A stretch of 64,000 nt of DNA from Rhynchopus sp. YZ270_cl-10 (Eukaryota > Euglenozoa > Diplonemea > Diplonemida > Diplonemidae): contig OZ037879.1 in the NCBI GenBank assembly GCA_964035575.1, positions 124,001 to 188,000 on the forward strand, written 5' to 3'. Made by a program: the position numbers and the translations under genes. The notes below the pieces were generated by a model. That model had not been told where the DNA came from and searched no databases. It was given only the letters and a program-made list of their open reading frames with translations. This document shows positions 63,145 to 64,000 of this stretch, one piece after another. Numbering within the stretch: the first letter of the stretch is position 1; every line of letters begins with the position of its first letter.

Positions 63145-64000
63145 TGGGAACACTTTGTCAGTCACTGCTATAGCCATTAACCAGGGAGCATAGCTAGTGC
63201 AAGAAATTCGACTTTGGAAACCTTCCGGAAAGTCTGTCCTCTGCTTCCGGAGGACTAGACACAAGAAAATATTGTTTGTTCCCCCAGAAAACCAGTGCAC
63301 AATTCACACTCCTTGTGGGTGGTCTTGTTGCCTTTTCGTCATAGTAATTTTGGCCCAGGCATGCTCTTGAAGCATGACAATTTAGTGTGTATGGGGCAGG
63401 GTGTTGTTTTGTTCTGAATTCTCTTTGTTATAACATCTAAGTCAATCGCGGGTGGTGGTTTGTGTAGCGTGAGGCACTCTTTTTAGCAAACTTCCTGCGG
63501 CTGCTAAAGTGTTATTTCTTCGGATTTAACAACGTACAGCGTAACATAGTGGTTTAGCCTGGTCGACACAACCTTTGATAGATACGGGATAACCAACCCC
63601 CTTCGACCCCTCGTGGGTTCACTGAACAAGCCCTAGTGGTAGTTAAACGCGATTGACATTTACATTCCTAAAGATGAAAGAACAAGACAACACTTCTGTA
63701 CCCGCGCATCAAAATTGTGGAAAACTTTGCACCCCAAACACCCTCAACAACGCCCGCCAAAAGGCGCCCCTTGTTGCTGGGAGTTGGTTCTCATTGATAC
63801 ACTGCACAGCAGGCATTCCTCTGAGTCCAACGCATGTTTGGCCTGTCTGCGGCGTTGTACTTCAGGTGCACGAAGACAGGGTCTGGTGGTAAATTTTGCG
63901 TAGTACTGCGACGTGGTACTACGTGGGTCTGGGAACCTGGTACCTGGGTACAGGATATTTGTTGTAAAGACATCTTCCACCATGCATTGAGGAGGGTAAG
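63145..64000 (+). repeat. Dispersed repeat R, copy 3 (runs off the window)
   Basis: Begins GGGTGGGAACACTTTGTCAG and is cut by the window end. Closer to copy 2 than to copy 1 in the 63480-63900 part. Confidence 0.9.

Overview
This looks like nuclear DNA of a repeat-rich protist. Five protein-coding genes are convincing, and all lie on the minus strand: a PP2C-type phosphatase (7905-9686), a choline-transporter-like membrane protein (23207-25612), a small novel protein with an acylation-type N terminus (50270-50680), a membrane protein with a degenerate class III cyclase domain (51353-53155) and a protein with two divergent cyclic-nucleotide-binding folds (55175-57712). A sixth short coding unit (39651-39921) is also on the minus strand. 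Pyrimidine-rich tracts ending in AG sit next to or shortly before the starts of three of these, and the cyclic-nucleotide gene enters through a CACCACAG acceptor. One-strand gene order, AG acceptors at starts and a cyclase domain of kinetoplastid/bodonid style suggest Euglenozoa, perhaps a diplonemid. That is inference; no rRNA, tRNA or spliced-leader RNA was found to settle it.

Layout. 1-7 kb: GTACCCA array, a 1.1 kb foldback and a Tc1-like copy with 236-bp terminal inverted repeats (TIRs). 7.9-9.7 kb: PP2C. 10-19 kb: microsatellite country, with a TIR-bounded segment that carries a 5-bp array and a 9-bp array, then a triple GTAC-type array. 19-23 kb: repeats and MITE-like pieces. 23.2-25.6 kb: transporter, with about 102 GGT triplets just upstream. 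26-36 kb: hAT-like elements (one nested in another), a 724-bp ACAGT array, CATCATGC arrays and a LINE tail. 36-48 kb: palindromic repeat fields, two insertions at the same site of one repeat family, and a 1.06 kb TIR element. 48.8-50.05 kb: second foldback. 50.3-57.7 kb: gene cluster. 58-64 kb: a broken coding remnant, a 0.4-kb tandem repeat and a TIR-bounded cassette.

How the genes relate. The cyclase-like and cyclic-nucleotide-binding-like genes are neighbours on one strand. Each lacks residues normally needed for catalysis or ligand binding, so they may form a signalling pair that has drifted from the usual chemistry. The cyclase-like frame also holds an in-frame TAG although TAA, TAG and TGA all end other genes here.

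Between the genes almost everything is mobile or repeat-derived. I could define several DNA elements to the base from TIRs plus target-site duplications (TSDs). The most striking result is that two unrelated elements sit at the same point in two copies of one host repeat, while a third copy is uninterrupted.
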